64,000 nt of DNA, taken from positions 124,001 to 188,000 of the forward strand of contig CAVOGL010000006.1 of the NCBI GenBank assembly GCA_963695415.1, written 5' to 3'. The DNA comes from CAVXWV01 sp963695415 (GTDB lineage Bacteria > Chloroflexota > Anaerolineae > Anaerolineales > UBA4823). The translations under genes were made by a program, and so were the position numbers. Below are positions 1-10,305 of this stretch, one piece after another. The notes beneath the pieces were generated by a model, which had not been told where the DNA came from, searched no databases, and worked only from the letters and a program-made list of their open reading frames with translations. Position 1 is the stretch's first letter; each line of letters begins with the position of its first letter.

Positions 1-587
1 TGTTGACTGATTGCCTGTATGCTGGCTTCAATCTCTTGCGGGTAATCGAGTTTGAATCCGGGTTTGGTTGTCTCAGGTATCCTTCTTTTCAGTTCCTCTA
101 TCCCAACCCCCCGTATGGCGGTAGTAGGAATAACCGGGATGCCCATGATCTCGGAGAGTTTTTGAATATCGATTTTTACGCCTCTGGAACTGGCTTCATC
201 AATCATATTCAATACCAAAACCAATGGGATCCCCATTTCAGCAAGCTGCAGGGTCAACTGGAGTGTCCTGCGAACGTTTTTAGCATCACCTACCTGGAGG
301 ATCGCCTGTAAAGATTCCTGGTAGAGAATGCGGGTCGTGACAAATTCGTCCTCGGTTTGTGGGGGTAAAGCAATTACTCCCGGGGTATCCACCAGGGAGA
401 TTCCCGGAAGCCCGCGTGCCATCCCGCGTGTGAGTTCCACCGTAGTCCCGGGATAATTTGAAATATCGACATGTTGACCCGTGAGACGCTGGAATAGAGC
501 GGATTTCCCCACGTTCGGATGCCCGACCAACGCAATACTGCCACTTACCGACACCGAATCTTGTCCTGAAGAGCGGTGATTATGCAT
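1..587 (-). CDS. feoB: Ferrous iron transporter FeoB, N-terminal G domain (partial)
   Basis: Reading leftward from the ATG at 587 gives about 195 residues of a GTPase that runs off the window edge. The P-loop GHPNVGKS, the switch region NYPGTTVE, the G3 motif DTPG and the G4-type motif NMID are all visible, as is the FeoB pattern of a short polar leader before the G domain. FeoB imports Fe(II) across the inner membrane; the permease part lies outside the window. Its ATG overlaps the stop of the upstream DtxR-FeoA gene by 8 bp, so the two are probably translationally coupled and share metal control. Confidence 0.93.
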   Translation of the reverse strand, partial: MHNHRSSGQDSVSVSGSIALVGHPNVGKSALFQRLTGQHVDISNYPGTTVELTRGMARGLPGISLVDTPGVIALPPQTEDEFVTTRILYQESLQAILQVGDAKNVRRTLQLTLQLAEMGIPLVLVLNMIDEASSRGVKIDIQKLSEIMGIPVIPTTAIRGVGIEELKRRIPETTKPGFKLDYPQEIEASIQAISQ

Positions 588-1269
588 AATCCGTTTCCTC
601 AACCGGGATCACCAAGACCTTCGGAGATAATTCTGCTGAAATGCTCAATACTTTTGCCGATGGTGTTTCCACCAGGCAAATTCCATGGTCAGCAATTGCC
701 AACATTTTTATTTTGCTGCCCTGACCGATCCCCACCTGCTCAAAAAATCCCGCTTCTGTGTCACCCGTGACAAGCGCGGAAACAACCGCGGTTTTCCCCG
801 CGGGCAGGGAACTCAAGGGCACTCCCTTGTTCTGAATAACAGCACCTTCCTTCTGCGGGATGGGTTTGCCTTTTGGCGATACTTTGGGATTTCCCAGGAA
901 TCCCGCCAATCGCTCGGCTGTTTCGGCAGGGATTGCATGCTCCAAACGACATGCAAGAGTTTCAGCTTCAACGGGCGAATACTTCAGATGCTCGTAGAGA
1001 AACACCTCCCATAACCGGCGCAAGCGCATGATCTGGTTGGTGATATCCCATCCTGCCCGCGTAAATTCAACCCCGCGATAAGGCGTGTATTGAATGAACC
1101 CCATGTCTTCCAGCTGGTGGATCATCTGGTTGGCAGAAATTGGGGTAACCTCCAGCAGTTCCGCAACCTTGGTAACCGGGATTGGGCACTCATCCGCGAT
1201 TTCGCCCAGGCGCGCAATTGCCACCAGGTACATCTGCTCGCTTTCACTTGTGTTTTTTATGGCATCCAT
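580..1269 (-). CDS. DtxR/MntR-family metal-dependent regulator with C-terminal FeoA domain
   Basis: This 229-residue protein has an N-terminal winged helix (about 1-70, with the recognition segment VTPISANQMIHQLEDMGFI), a DtxR-type dimerisation/metal region (about 75-140, with His/Glu/Cys in the ETLACRLEHAIP segment) and a C-terminal SH3-like FeoA domain (about 148-225, with the LPAGKTAVV start). DtxR-family proteins bind Fe(II) or Mn(II) and repress iron or manganese genes. The gene overlaps feoB downstream, so it is expected to control ferrous iron uptake. A candidate operator lies just upstream of its ATG. Whether the metal is iron or manganese cannot be told from sequence; the feoB link favours iron. 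Confidence 0.9.
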   Translation of the reverse strand: MDAIKNTSESEQMYLVAIARLGEIADECPIPVTKVAELLEVTPISANQMIHQLEDMGFIQYTPYRGVEFTRAGWDITNQIMRLRRLWEVFLYEHLKYSPVEAETLACRLEHAIPAETAERLAGFLGNPKVSPKGKPIPQKEGAVIQNKGVPLSSLPAGKTAVVSALVTGDTEAGFFEQVGIGQGSKIKMLAIADHGICLVETPSAKVLSISAELSPKVLVIPVEETDYA

Positions 1270-1282
1270 AAGATTTCCCTGA

Positions 1283-1330
1283 TTATGTTATGGTATGCCT
1301 AAATATATCAACACTCCCCGTATTCTACAA
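1283..1330 (-). promoter_or_regulatory. Candidate promoter and DtxR-type operator for the dtxR-feoB operon
   Basis: Read on the minus strand, a -35-like TTGTAG (1330-1325) is followed after 17 bp by TATATT (1307-1302). Overlapping the end of the -10 is TTAGGCATACCATAACATAA (1302-1283), which resembles the DtxR-box pattern TTAGG...CTAA but is an imperfect palindrome. It ends 13 bp before the ATG. The placement suits metal-dependent autorepression. The box match is by eye only. Confidence 0.4.
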
Positions 1331-1398
1331 AGGATATTTGTCACCTATTTTCACCCAGCTTGTCATAAAACGCGCACCATCAAAGGGATTGATTCGCT

Positions 1399-3450
1399 TT
1401 ACTCGTGTTTTAAAGCCTTAACAGGATCCATCCGTGAAGCACGCGCAGCCGGATAAAATCCTCCCAGAACCCCGATAAATGCCGCAAAGACCAGCGCACC
1501 AATCGCCAACCAAACAGGCACTATCGACATCTGACCGATACCTGTTACTCCTTCGTTGGCGAGATACAGGTGACCCACCCAGTCCACCAACCGACCCAGC
1601 AGTGTTCCCAGAATCAGCCCGACAACACCTCCAATCAACCCCAGCAGGATGGCGTCAGCCGTGAACATCCGGCGAACTTCCTTATTTCTCGCTCCCAGGG
1701 CTTTCAACACACCGATCTCTCGGGTGCGTTCGTAGATCGCCATCATCATTGTATTAGCTACTCCCAGCGTAGCGACCAAAAGCGCAAGGCCACCGACCGA
1801 GCCCAGCAGTACCTGCATGATCGCCAGGACACGGTTGGCAATTTCAAGAAATGCACCCAGGGATTGACCTTCGAGCTGCTTATCCTGTGCACTTTCCAAG
1901 ATCGCTGGAACTTCCTTCTCATCAACCGCACGGACAATCAGCATATCGTATCCATCTGTGTTTAAAGTATCAGGGCGCCCATACCACCAGGCTTTAACTT
2001 CGGCACGTTCCCTGATACCCAGATCGGCGGAATTATATCCTCTGCTTTTTTCAACGCCAATAATTTCGGTAGCGAAATCTCGCGTTTCACCACGCGGTAA
2101 TCTCACAGACAGGATGATGGATTTGTCAATTAAATCATCGTATGTGAGGTTACTATTCTCGATCAGTCGGTCGGCGATGCGATTGGTGATGACCATTCCA
2201 CGGGTGTCTCCTTCGCCCAGATCAGCCCCTGCCAACATCTCTGGCGCAAAAAGGAAATTTGGACCTCCCATTCCCCTCCCCATGCCTCCTTCCAGGCGTA
2301 TGGGAATTGCCTGGTCTTCAAAAGACAGACTGGTTTCCATATTCGAGGGCAGGTTCAAAACCGGTGTAACCGACTGCACTTCGGACATTTGTCTGAACTC
2401 TGTGACATGGTCCGGAGTGATAGGTTGTTCGGGTTCAGAAAGTCCAAAAGGATCGAATTGATCTTGCTCAGGATAAGTAGGTGAGATGTAAACATTCTCC
2501 AGCCCCAGTGTCTGAAAATTTCGGTTAACCTCTTCCTGGACTCCAACGCCAAAGGAAACCATGGCAACCAGGGTGACAATACCGATGACAACACCTGCCG
2601 AAGTCAGGATGTTACGCACAGGACGACGACGCAAATTTACAAGGGCAGTTCGAAGGAGATCTTTTAAGGTTAGACCCCCTTTCTTGTCAGCGCTTAATTG
2701 GGTGTCCCTAATATTTTCATTACTTTCCTGTGCAATAAGGTTTTCCGATTGATTACTGCTATGCTTAATGATCTGAACATCAGCAACTTCACCATCTCGG
2801 AGATAAATCACACGGTCAGCATACGCTGCAACTTCCGGGTCGTGGGTTACGATAACCAGGGTCACCCCACTCTCGGAATTGAGCTCGCGAAGCAGCTTCA
2901 TGACCTCCGACCCGGTTGTTGAATCAAGGTTTCCGGTAGGTTCATCCGCCAGAATCAATTGTGGGTTATTTACCAGAGCTCGAGCAATGGCAGCTCGCTG
3001 TTGTTCTCCCCCGGACAGTTCGGTGGGTTTATGTTCGAGACGGTGTCCCAAACCGACCCGAGAAAGCAATTCTCGAGCCCGGTTGGTACGTTTTTGAAGG
3101 TTGGTCCCACACAGCATCAAAGGCAATGCTACATTTTCCATTGCCGTCAGCGTGGGAAGCAAGTTGAAAGTCTGGAAAATAAAACCTACCTGGTAGCGAC
3201 GATGAGCAGTTAATGTTTCCTCCGTTGCATCCTGTAAGGCTGTACCGTACATGATGATCTGCCCTTGAGTCGGATGATCCAGTCCACCGAGTAAATGTAA
3301 TAATGTCGATTTACCGGATCCCGAAGGTCCCACGAGTGCAACAAATTCACCCTGGTAAATTTCCAGGTTTATGTTCTTTAGCGCGTCTACTTTTGTGCCA
3401 CCAAGCTGGTATTGACGGCACAGGTTAACAAGCTGGATGGCTCTTTCCAT
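1399..3450 (-). CDS. MacB-type ABC transporter, ATPase fused to FtsX-like permease
   Basis: The 683-residue protein joins an ABC ATPase (about 1-230) to a MacB-type permease. The ATPase has Walker A GPSGSGKST, signature LSGGEQQR, Walker B LILADEPTGNLD and the H-loop THD. The permease has one membrane span near 285-305, a large extracytoplasmic domain (about 310-520) and three C-terminal FtsX spans that finish in a typical YPAARASRMDPVKAL tail. MacB-type proteins use ATP hydrolysis to drive mechanotransmission on extracytoplasmic partners in lipoprotein, peptide or drug export. Its ATG directly abuts the stop of the upstream LolA-like gene, so the two form an operon. The substrate is unknown. 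Confidence 0.9.
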   Translation of the reverse strand: MERAIQLVNLCRQYQLGGTKVDALKNINLEIYQGEFVALVGPSGSGKSTLLHLLGGLDHPTQGQIIMYGTALQDATEETLTAHRRYQVGFIFQTFNLLPTLTAMENVALPLMLCGTNLQKRTNRARELLSRVGLGHRLEHKPTELSGGEQQRAAIARALVNNPQLILADEPTGNLDSTTGSEVMKLLRELNSESGVTLVIVTHDPEVAAYADRVIYLRDGEVADVQIIKHSSNQSENLIAQESNENIRDTQLSADKKGGLTLKDLLRTALVNLRRRPVRNILTSAGVVIGIVTLVAMVSFGVGVQEEVNRNFQTLGLENVYISPTYPEQDQFDPFGLSEPEQPITPDHVTEFRQMSEVQSVTPVLNLPSNMETSLSFEDQAIPIRLEGGMGRGMGGPNFLFAPEMLAGADLGEGDTRGMVITNRIADRLIENSNLTYDDLIDKSIILSVRLPRGETRDFATEIIGVEKSRGYNSADLGIRERAEVKAWWYGRPDTLNTDGYDMLIVRAVDEKEVPAILESAQDKQLEGQSLGAFLEIANRVLAIMQVLLGSVGGLALLVATLGVANTMMMAIYERTREIGVLKALGARNKEVRRMFTADAILLGLIGGVVGLILGTLLGRLVDWVGHLYLANEGVTGIGQMSIVPVWLAIGALVFAAFIGVLGGFYPAARASRMDPVKALKHE

Positions 3451-4622
3451 CTATCTCAAAGATTCAGCGATGCTGAGTGCCTGGTCAAGGGTCAAATCAC
3501 CTGCGATGGTTATGGTCAAATCGCCCTCATTCCATGTCAGTAATACCTGGTCGCCTGAATCAGAAGCATACAGCGTGCCTGAAACCCCACGCACATCAAC
3601 AGGTTGCTTCTCGGCAGAAGGAACTGGGAACATTTCCGTCATATCTCCGGTTGTTGGCACCTCGAAGATGCTGAATGCGCCTCCATCCTGCAGTGTAAAG
3701 CGTTGCACAATTGCACCGCGAACATTGATAATATCTACCAGAGTGCTGCCTTCCAGAGCCACATCCGGTGTGAGTAAAATAAATTCCGCTGTGGTTGAAG
3801 CTTCTTCCAGGCTCAATGATTGGGGCTCCAGATCTTCAAATGAGAGAATCTCCACACCATCTGGGATATCGAAGCTGAATAACGCTGCATCCACACCCTG
3901 GTTCACGTCCAACTCCAACGCTTCAACGCGGATATCTCCAATACTGCTACCGGTAAAAGCTGCAGTAAGTGCAACATTGCGATTCTGGTCGATGCCCATT
4001 TCGATATAACCACCTACCGCTGCAAATTCAGACGGCATCTGGTCAGCGATTGGCACCAACTTAATCATTTGAACCGGTGTACTGGCAACCGTATCACTTC
4101 CCGATTTTGAGAGATTGAAATATTCAGATAATTTTTGGACGGCTTCTTGCGCATTTTGTGGATGGCTCATTTTAGCTTCCTGAAGGTCTTGTTGGCTAAA
4201 CTCACCATCAAAAACATCAAATCCATTAAGTTCCTTCTCAGCCATCATCGCTTTCGCTTCCTCAAGCGTGCCGATCAAAACCTGGTTCTTATTCGGTGAA
4301 TATGCCCAGAGGGTTTCACCATCACTGACGAGGGTGACCCCAACCATTTCCTCATCACTCGCTTCCAATACTTCTAAACGGAACGCAATTTTCTCCTCAC
4401 CAACTTTCCCCCCCACAACTCAACGGTACCATTGGCTTTTTTCTCGATTGTATCTGCATCAAAGGCGAAGATCGCATGACCATCCTGTATGGAGTGCATT
4501 GTTTCAAGAGTTGATATCAGGATGTCCTCAGCAGAAGGTTGCAAGAGCACAAAACCACTTAACAAACCACCGATCAGAACAACAACCCCCACGAAGATCC
4601 ACAAAACAACTTTCTTGTTCAC
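3451..4622 (-). CDS. LolA/LppX-like secreted lipoprotein-carrier-type protein (frameshifted)
   Basis: The gene starts at a GTG at 4622, behind a GGAGGTG ribosome site, with an N-terminal membrane anchor (VVLWIFVGVVVLIGGLLSG). Reading continues to a run of seven C (plus strand) at 4408-4414, where the frame is lost. One extra G on the coding strand restores ...VELWGGKVGEEKIAFRLEV... and gives about 390 residues. The body resembles outer-membrane lipoprotein-sorting (LolA/DUF-type) domains: a large beta-rich fold with a DGETLWAYSPNKNQ segment. It immediately precedes the MacB-type transporter, which suggests an anchored substrate chaperone. The frameshift sits in a homopolymer and may be a sequencing error. 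Confidence 0.7.
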
Positions 4623-4984
4623 TTAACACCTCCATTAATTAACCTGACATCGCTGTGGAATAAATATTCAGCGAGGATCAACGAATAAACGCTGATACTT
4701 AATTCTATCTGAATTCTATGAATAGAACTCTGAGTCCTGATTAAGGATTCAATGAGCGTTTTTACGCCATAAAGAATAAAGATAGACGATTTCGCTCAAC
4801 ACGAAGGAGATACCCAATAATCAGATAGATGAAAGTTACCCTTACCTGGTCAGGATAATAAGAAAAGCCTAACCTGGGCGCACTTCTCAAACCATCACAA
4901 CTCAGATAAAATTTCGATTCGTTTAATTGACCTCGGTTGAAAAGACCGGGGTCATTGGTTGTTTAGATCGAGGCAAGGGCATTA
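4623..4984. other. Divergent intergenic region between the LolA-like gene and typA
   Basis: No gene is visible in these 362 bases. Two small hairpins are. One lies at 4651-4673 (CGCTG and CAGCG arms around GAATA/TATTC), just upstream of the minus-strand gene. The other lies at 4929-4953 (GACCTCGG paired with CCGGGGTC around a 9-nt loop), 31 bases before the typA ATG. The second would fall in the typA leader. Its function is unknown. Confidence 0.5.
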
Positions 4985-6854
4985 ATGAAAACGCAAAGAA
5001 ATGACATTCGAAATATAGCCATCATCGCTCATGTCGACCACGGTAAGACCACCCTGGTAGATGGGCTGTTGAAACAGGCACGGGTTTTCCGCGAGAACCA
5101 ACATGTTATCGAAAGGGTGATGGATTCTAACGATCTGGAACGTGAACGCGGCATCACCATCCTGGCAAAAAACACAGCCATCGAAATGTGGGATGAAAAG
5201 ACACAGCAGATGGTGAAAATTAACATTGTGGACACACCCGGACATGCCGATTTCGGTGGTGAGGTTGAACGTGTGATGAATATGGTGGACGGTGTCTTGC
5301 TGTTGGTGGATGCTGCCGAAGGACCCAAGCCGCAAACTCGCTTTGTATTACGCAAAGCCCTTGAGGTAGGTCACCGCGCCATCGTGGTTATTAATAAAAT
5401 CGACCGCAAAGACGCCGAACCAGAACGCGTGCTCAACCAGACGTTTGACCTGTTTATCGAACTGGGAGCGACGGACGAGCAGGCTGATTTCCCGGTGATT
5501 TACGCCAATGCAGTCAGCGCCCAGGCTGGTCTGACGCAAGAATTGGGCAGAGATTTACAACCCCTCTTCAATGCAATATTGAACCACATCCCCGCTCCAA
5601 TTGTGGATGCGGATGCCCCGCTGCAGATGCTGGTTACCACACTTGGGTATGATGAATACCGCGGGGTTACGGCTGTGGGCAGGATTTTTGCCGGCGAGAT
5701 AACGGCTGGTCAAAACCTGGCGCGGATGCGTCTGGATGGCGAAGTGCTTCCTGAAAGAGCCAGGTACCTATACGTACATCAAGGTCTCCAAAAAGTTGAG
5801 GTACCGACCGCACAGGCTGGTGAAATCGTCGCCCTGGCAGGATTGGAAGGCATCGCCATTGGTGAGAACTCTGGCAGACCCGGAGAATCCGGTGCGGCTT
5901 CCAACCATCCGGGTTGAGGAACCCACGGTGCGGATGACATTCAGCGTCAATACGTCCCCATTTACAGGTCGAGAAGGTCGTTGGGGCACCTCGCGCAAGC
6001 TGCGCGAGCGCCTGTTCGATGAGCTGCGCACGAATGTGGCTTTACGAGTCAGCGAGATGGAAAGCGCCGATTCATTCCTGGTTTCAGGAAGAGGCGAGCT
6101 GCACCTGGCGATACTGATCGAGACCATGCGCCGGGAGGGTTATGAATTCCAGGTATCACGACCCAGCGTAATCTTACGCCGCAGTGAACAAGGGGAAGCG
6201 CTTGAGCCTTTCGAAGAAGTATATATCGAAACGGACTCCAGTTCGGTTGGGGTTGTCGTCGAACTGCTCGGGGCAAGAAGAGGTGTGATGCTGGATTTAC
6301 AAAATTCGGGCGAAAACAGCGTATTCCTTAAATTCCTCGTACCGACACGCGGGCTGCTGGGTTTCCGCTACCAATTCCTGACTGCCACCCGGGGGGTGGG
6401 TGTGATGAACACTCTATTCCATGGATACCTGCCCATGGCTGGAGCAATCAATGGTCGCTCAACCGGGTCGCTCGTAGCCTGGGAGACCGGGGTGGCAACC
6501 ACCTTTGGTCTGAAAAACGCGGAAGAACGCGGGGTAATGTTCATCGAGCCGGGCACTGAAGTTTATCAGGGCATGGTGGTTGGGGAACATCAACGCCCCG
6601 GTGATCTGGCAATCAATATATGCAAAAAGAAGCACCTGACCAACATGCGCGCCGCCAGGGGAGAAATGGAGACGCGCCTGACAACACCTCGGAAGATGAG
6701 CCTGGATGAGGCGATCGAATACCTTGGGGACGATGACCTGTTAGAAGTCACACCTGCCAATTTTCGAATTCGAAAACGTATACTGGACACCGAGGACCGC
6801 GGAAAATTAACCAAATTGGTAAAAGAGGATCCTGCACCAATTAGCTTTAATTAA
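4985..6854 (+). CDS. typA: Ribosome-associated GTPase TypA/BipA (frameshifted)
   Basis: TypA is a translational GTPase that binds ribosomes and aids 50S assembly and stress adaptation. The G domain has AHVDHGKTTLVD, the RGITI switch, DTPGHADFGGEVER and NKIDR. Domain II, the EF-G-like domain (TFSVNTSPFTGREG) and the TypA C-terminal domain (FLVPTRGLLGFRYQFLT) follow. The frame breaks at 5867-5868, where GAGAACTCTGG should read GAGACTCTGG; removing one A gives ...GIAIGETLADPENPV... and a normal length of about 622 residues. Apart from this single extra base the protein looks fully conserved, so an assembly error is more likely than true loss of the gene. Confidence 0.93.
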
Positions 6855-6951
6855 ACCTTCTACTACTCGTTAATTTTTAAATTAACTTTCGGTAATGAAG
6901 CCGCATCATCTTGGGGGAAATCATTAATATTAATTTTCTCCAAATTTAATG

Positions 6952-6993
6952 TATAATTTATTCACGTGATACGTACAAGTGCATACAACTTGT
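6952..6993 (+). promoter_or_regulatory. Candidate promoter -10 and operator for the GntR-LacI regulator
   Basis: A perfect TATAAT (6952-6957) without a clear -35 is followed by an inverted repeat, ACAAGT-gcataca-ACTTGT (6975-6993). The repeat would lie at or just after the start of transcription, about 80 bases before the regulator ATG. Its position suggests an autoregulatory operator. I found no second copy before the binding-protein gene. Confidence 0.4.
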
Positions 6994-7070
6994 CTTCTAT
7001 CTAATGCAAGAACTTACATTAAAACGCATTTCCTCAGTAAAGTTTTGCTAAATGAAACAATAACAGACTC

Positions 7071-8219
7071 ATGAATTCGATCCACAAAGATAGTCCTATC
7101 CCAATTTACAGCCAGCTTGCAGATATTATTCGCAACCAAGTATTAGCGGGGGAAATTAAACCTGGAGACCAACTCCCTGGTGAATTTGAACTGGCAAAGT
7201 CTTACAAGATCAGCCGGAGCAGTGTCCGGCGAGCCATCGAATTGCTTTCAAAGGGCGGTCTGGTGAGAAAAATCCATGGAAAAGGGAATTTTATCCAGTA
7301 TTGGGGTAAAACAAATGAGACCAGTGGTGTGATAAGTCTCCTCGTACCAGACTCACGAATCTTTTTGTTCTCGAGTGTTTTAAAAGGTGCACATTCAGCA
7401 GCGAAATCCCGAGGATATACACTGGTCCTCAGCTTTCTCGGTAACAATGATGACGAAGAAAACGAGATTTTCGACCAGTTGAGGGAACATGGGATAAAAG
7501 GATTCGTGATTTTCCCAAGAAATAATATTCATCATGACGGAGCAATTTGGCGATTATTTCGGGAGGATTTTCCATTTGTGCTGATTGACCGTTATTTGCC
7601 AAATTTACCAAGCACTTACGTTGGTGTGGATAATGTTGATTCAGCATACCAGATTGTCAACCATCTTGCATCCTTGGGATATCGCAGCATTGGCTTTGCA
7701 ACAACCACCGGGATGAACACAACAACAGTCCAGGAAAGATTTGATGGGTACCAAAAGGCACTGGCGGATCATTGCTTAGAATATGAACCCAGGTGGGACT
7801 TTGATACTCAATTTGAATCCTCTTCCCCGATCATTCCCGAAGAAGATGAAGCCGGACAGATTGAAATTTTCAGATCTTTATTCCGTGAACATGGACATCC
7901 GGAAGCAATCTTCTCGATAAACGATATCACTTCATATATGGTAGAGAGAGCCGCAAAAGCAGAAGGCATAAACATTCCACATGAATTAGCCCTGGCAGGT
8001 ATGGATGATGATGAATACGCAAAACGCGCTGAAGTGCCTCTGACAACTATCAGGCAACCATTTGAAGAGATGGGTGCACGCGCAGCCCATCTCCTTATCG
8101 ATCGCCTGCGCGGTTCACCATCAGGGATAGAAAAAATTTTACTACCCACCCAATTGATCATCCGCCAATCATGTGGCGAAGACCTGGTTCGCCAGAAAAT
8201 ACCATCTACGGGTAATTAA
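7071..8219 (+). CDS. GntR-LacI hybrid transcriptional regulator (AraR-like)
   Basis: The 382-residue protein joins an N-terminal GntR winged helix (about 8-75, with QLADIIRNQVLAGEIKPGDQLP and SRSSVRRAIELLSKGG) to a LacI/periplasmic-binding-like effector domain (about 85-370, with the SINDIT and TTIRQPFEEMG segments usual in that fold). This layout matches AraR-type repressors that release DNA on binding a sugar. It lies directly upstream of a complete ABC importer on the same strand, so it probably controls that importer; a saccharide is then a plausible substrate. The effector is unknown. Confidence 0.87.
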   Translation: MNSIHKDSPIPIYSQLADIIRNQVLAGEIKPGDQLPGEFELAKSYKISRSSVRRAIELLSKGGLVRKIHGKGNFIQYWGKTNETSGVISLLVPDSRIFLFSSVLKGAHSAAKSRGYTLVLSFLGNNDDEENEIFDQLREHGIKGFVIFPRNNIHHDGAIWRLFREDFPFVLIDRYLPNLPSTYVGVDNVDSAYQIVNHLASLGYRSIGFATTTGMNTTTVQERFDGYQKALADHCLEYEPRWDFDTQFESSSPIIPEEDEAGQIEIFRSLFREHGHPEAIFSINDITSYMVERAAKAEGINIPHELALAGMDDDEYAKRAEVPLTTIRQPFEEMGARAAHLLIDRLRGSPSGIEKILLPTQLIIRQSCGEDLVRQKIPSTGN

Positions 8220-8314
8220 TTACAAGGAGGTTATAAGAAAAGATACGATAATAAATTTCCATCAATCTATACAATTTCAACAAATCTATTCGAAGCAAGA
8301 AAAAGGACAAAGCA

Positions 8315-10187
8315 ATGACAAAAAAAATTAGTCGACGTGAATTCTTGATGGCAACCGGCATTTCCGCCTTGGGTGGACTGTTGGCTGCCTGTGCCCCGAA
8401 TACAGTTATCGAAACCGTAGAGGTTGAGACAACTGTCGAGGTAGAGAAAGTTGTCAAAGAAACCGAAATCATGGAGAAAGAAGTGATTAAGGAGGTCACT
8501 GCTGTTGCTCCAACCGGTCCAACGAACTCGCGCGGTGTGGTACTCCCTGCAGACGCGCTGCCTTTGGATCAGCAGAACTGGGTACAGGGGATCAGTGCCG
8601 TAGGGGGCGGTTATGGTCACATCATGGAGTCGCTCTACAACCGCACCTTTGAACACAATGGGGGCTACGAAGCCTTGACCACGCTCAACACAGACTTCGA
8701 GACAGTTGGCAACGGAGCAGTGAGTTGGGAGATCTCGGAAGATGGTATGTACTGGGACTTCAAGCTCCAGCCCGGGCTGATGTGGTCAGACGGCAATCCA
8801 GTGGTTGCAAGTGACTGGGTCTTCACATTGCAGCGCTCGCTGGCGAACAGCTACGACTTTGCCTGGTTCTATTTCGATATCAAGAATGCTTCCAAAGTTG
8901 CCGCCAAAGAACTGGGGCCAGAAGAGCTTGGCATCGAAGCAATCGACGATGAGACTTCTGCGCATTTACACCGAGTCACCGACTCCTTACCTGCCTTCGG
9001 TTGGCACCTGGTTCGGTGTCGCTTCCCCCGCTGCCTATGGAAACAGTATGGGAGAGACCAATAACTGGGCGCTGGATCCCGCAAAGTATATTTCCTGCGG
9101 ACCATTCATCCTGACCAGCTTCGAACGCGGCGTCAGGCACGAATGGGGTCCAAACACTAAATATAACGGTAACCGCGTGGTTTACTGGGAAAAAATCATC
9201 GAAGAACCCCAACCAACTGGCTTGCCTGCCTATATCTCTGGTGAGACAAAAGCATATGGACTGGATGGCAGCCAACCTCCTGCCGAGATGATGCTCGTTC
9301 AAGCCAACCCGGTGCTGCGCGCCGAGTTGCATCCACAGCCGCCAACATACACTGATTACTTCGGCTTCAACCTGTTGCAGCCCACGCTGATGACATCAGA
9401 CGGGAAGGAAGTGGACAATCCTTTCTTGAACAAAGATGTCCGCCTTGCGCTGTGTAAGGCAATTGATAAGGATGCCCTTGTCGGTGAGATCTTCAACGGA
9501 TTGGCGTATCCTGCTTATGGCATCCTGCCCAACGGCTTCCCGAATTTCAACCCCGAGCTGCAGAACATGGATGTCAACGTGTTTGACGTTGAAGCCGCCA
9601 AGACTCTCCTGGCAAATGCTGGATTCCCGGATGGAGCAGGATTCCCCAAGTTTGAAATGTGGATCCGCCAACCGTCCGTCTTCATGAGCACCTTTGCACA
9701 GGCTATCCAGGCACGCTGGAAGGAAAACTTGGGCATTGATGTCGATCTCAAGCCTGCTGATTTCCAAGCCTTCACCGCGGCATCCTTCGGCGACAAGACA
9801 GCCCCGATCTATTATGTGTCGTACTCGATGGACTACTACGATCCAGCAACCTTCTTGAACGTATTCCGCGCCAGCAGCGTTGGTGGACGACACCCAAATG
9901 ACAACATTGAGTGGACAAACGCCTACAATACGGCAAATGGAACCCTGGACCTGGCAAAGCGCCTGGAACTTATGAAGCAGTCCGAGGTAGACCTGGTAGA
10001 CAGCGCAGCCTGGTGCTTCCTGTACGGTCCTTTCAGCATCGTATTACGTCCCTGCAACCTGGTCGGACCAGCTACTGAACCTAACAAGGATGGTTATCGT
10101 TTCTTCAGCGGTGGCGGTACCGGGTGTATCCATGCTTATGAAGAAATGTACTACAATGATTCTGACTGCCGAGTGAGCATCAGATAA
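8315..10187 (+). CDS. Family-5 extracellular solute-binding lipoprotein of ABC importer (frameshifted)
   Basis: The signal region has a Tat-like SRREFL motif, a hydrophobic stretch and a lipobox LLAAC, so the protein should be a lipid-anchored binding protein. A Val/Glu-rich repeat linker (about 30-65) follows, a style I associate with Chloroflexota binding proteins. The rest is an SBP_bac_5 fold of the peptide/nickel/oligosaccharide class. The frame is lost at 8956-8957: GAGACTTCTGCG should read GAGACTCTGCG. Removing one T joins ...AIDDETLRIYTESPTPYLPS... and gives about 623 residues. It heads the importer operon. The ligand cannot be read from sequence; family-5 proteins bind peptides or sugars. 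Confidence 0.88.
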
Positions 10188-10205
10188 TTAATCACCTGTA
10201 ATTCT

Positions 10206-10236
10206 GGATGTGCCGGTCAGATTAACCGGCACATCC
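10206..10236 (+). terminator. Intercistronic stem-loop between binding protein and permease genes
   Basis: A perfect 12-bp inverted repeat, GGATGTGCCGGT and ACCGGCACATCC, encloses a 7-nt loop. It begins 18 bases after the binding-protein stop. No T-run follows, so it is probably not a full terminator. It more likely acts as a partial terminator or a 3'-end stabiliser that keeps binding-protein mRNA in excess over permease mRNA, as is known for other ABC importer operons. Confidence 0.6.
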
Positions 10237-10305
10237 CCTCCCTATTCACCTGCCAGAACAAGACGGGAGGTTCCTGATAAGACACCCTCAAAGGAGTCAT
10301 CTGCG

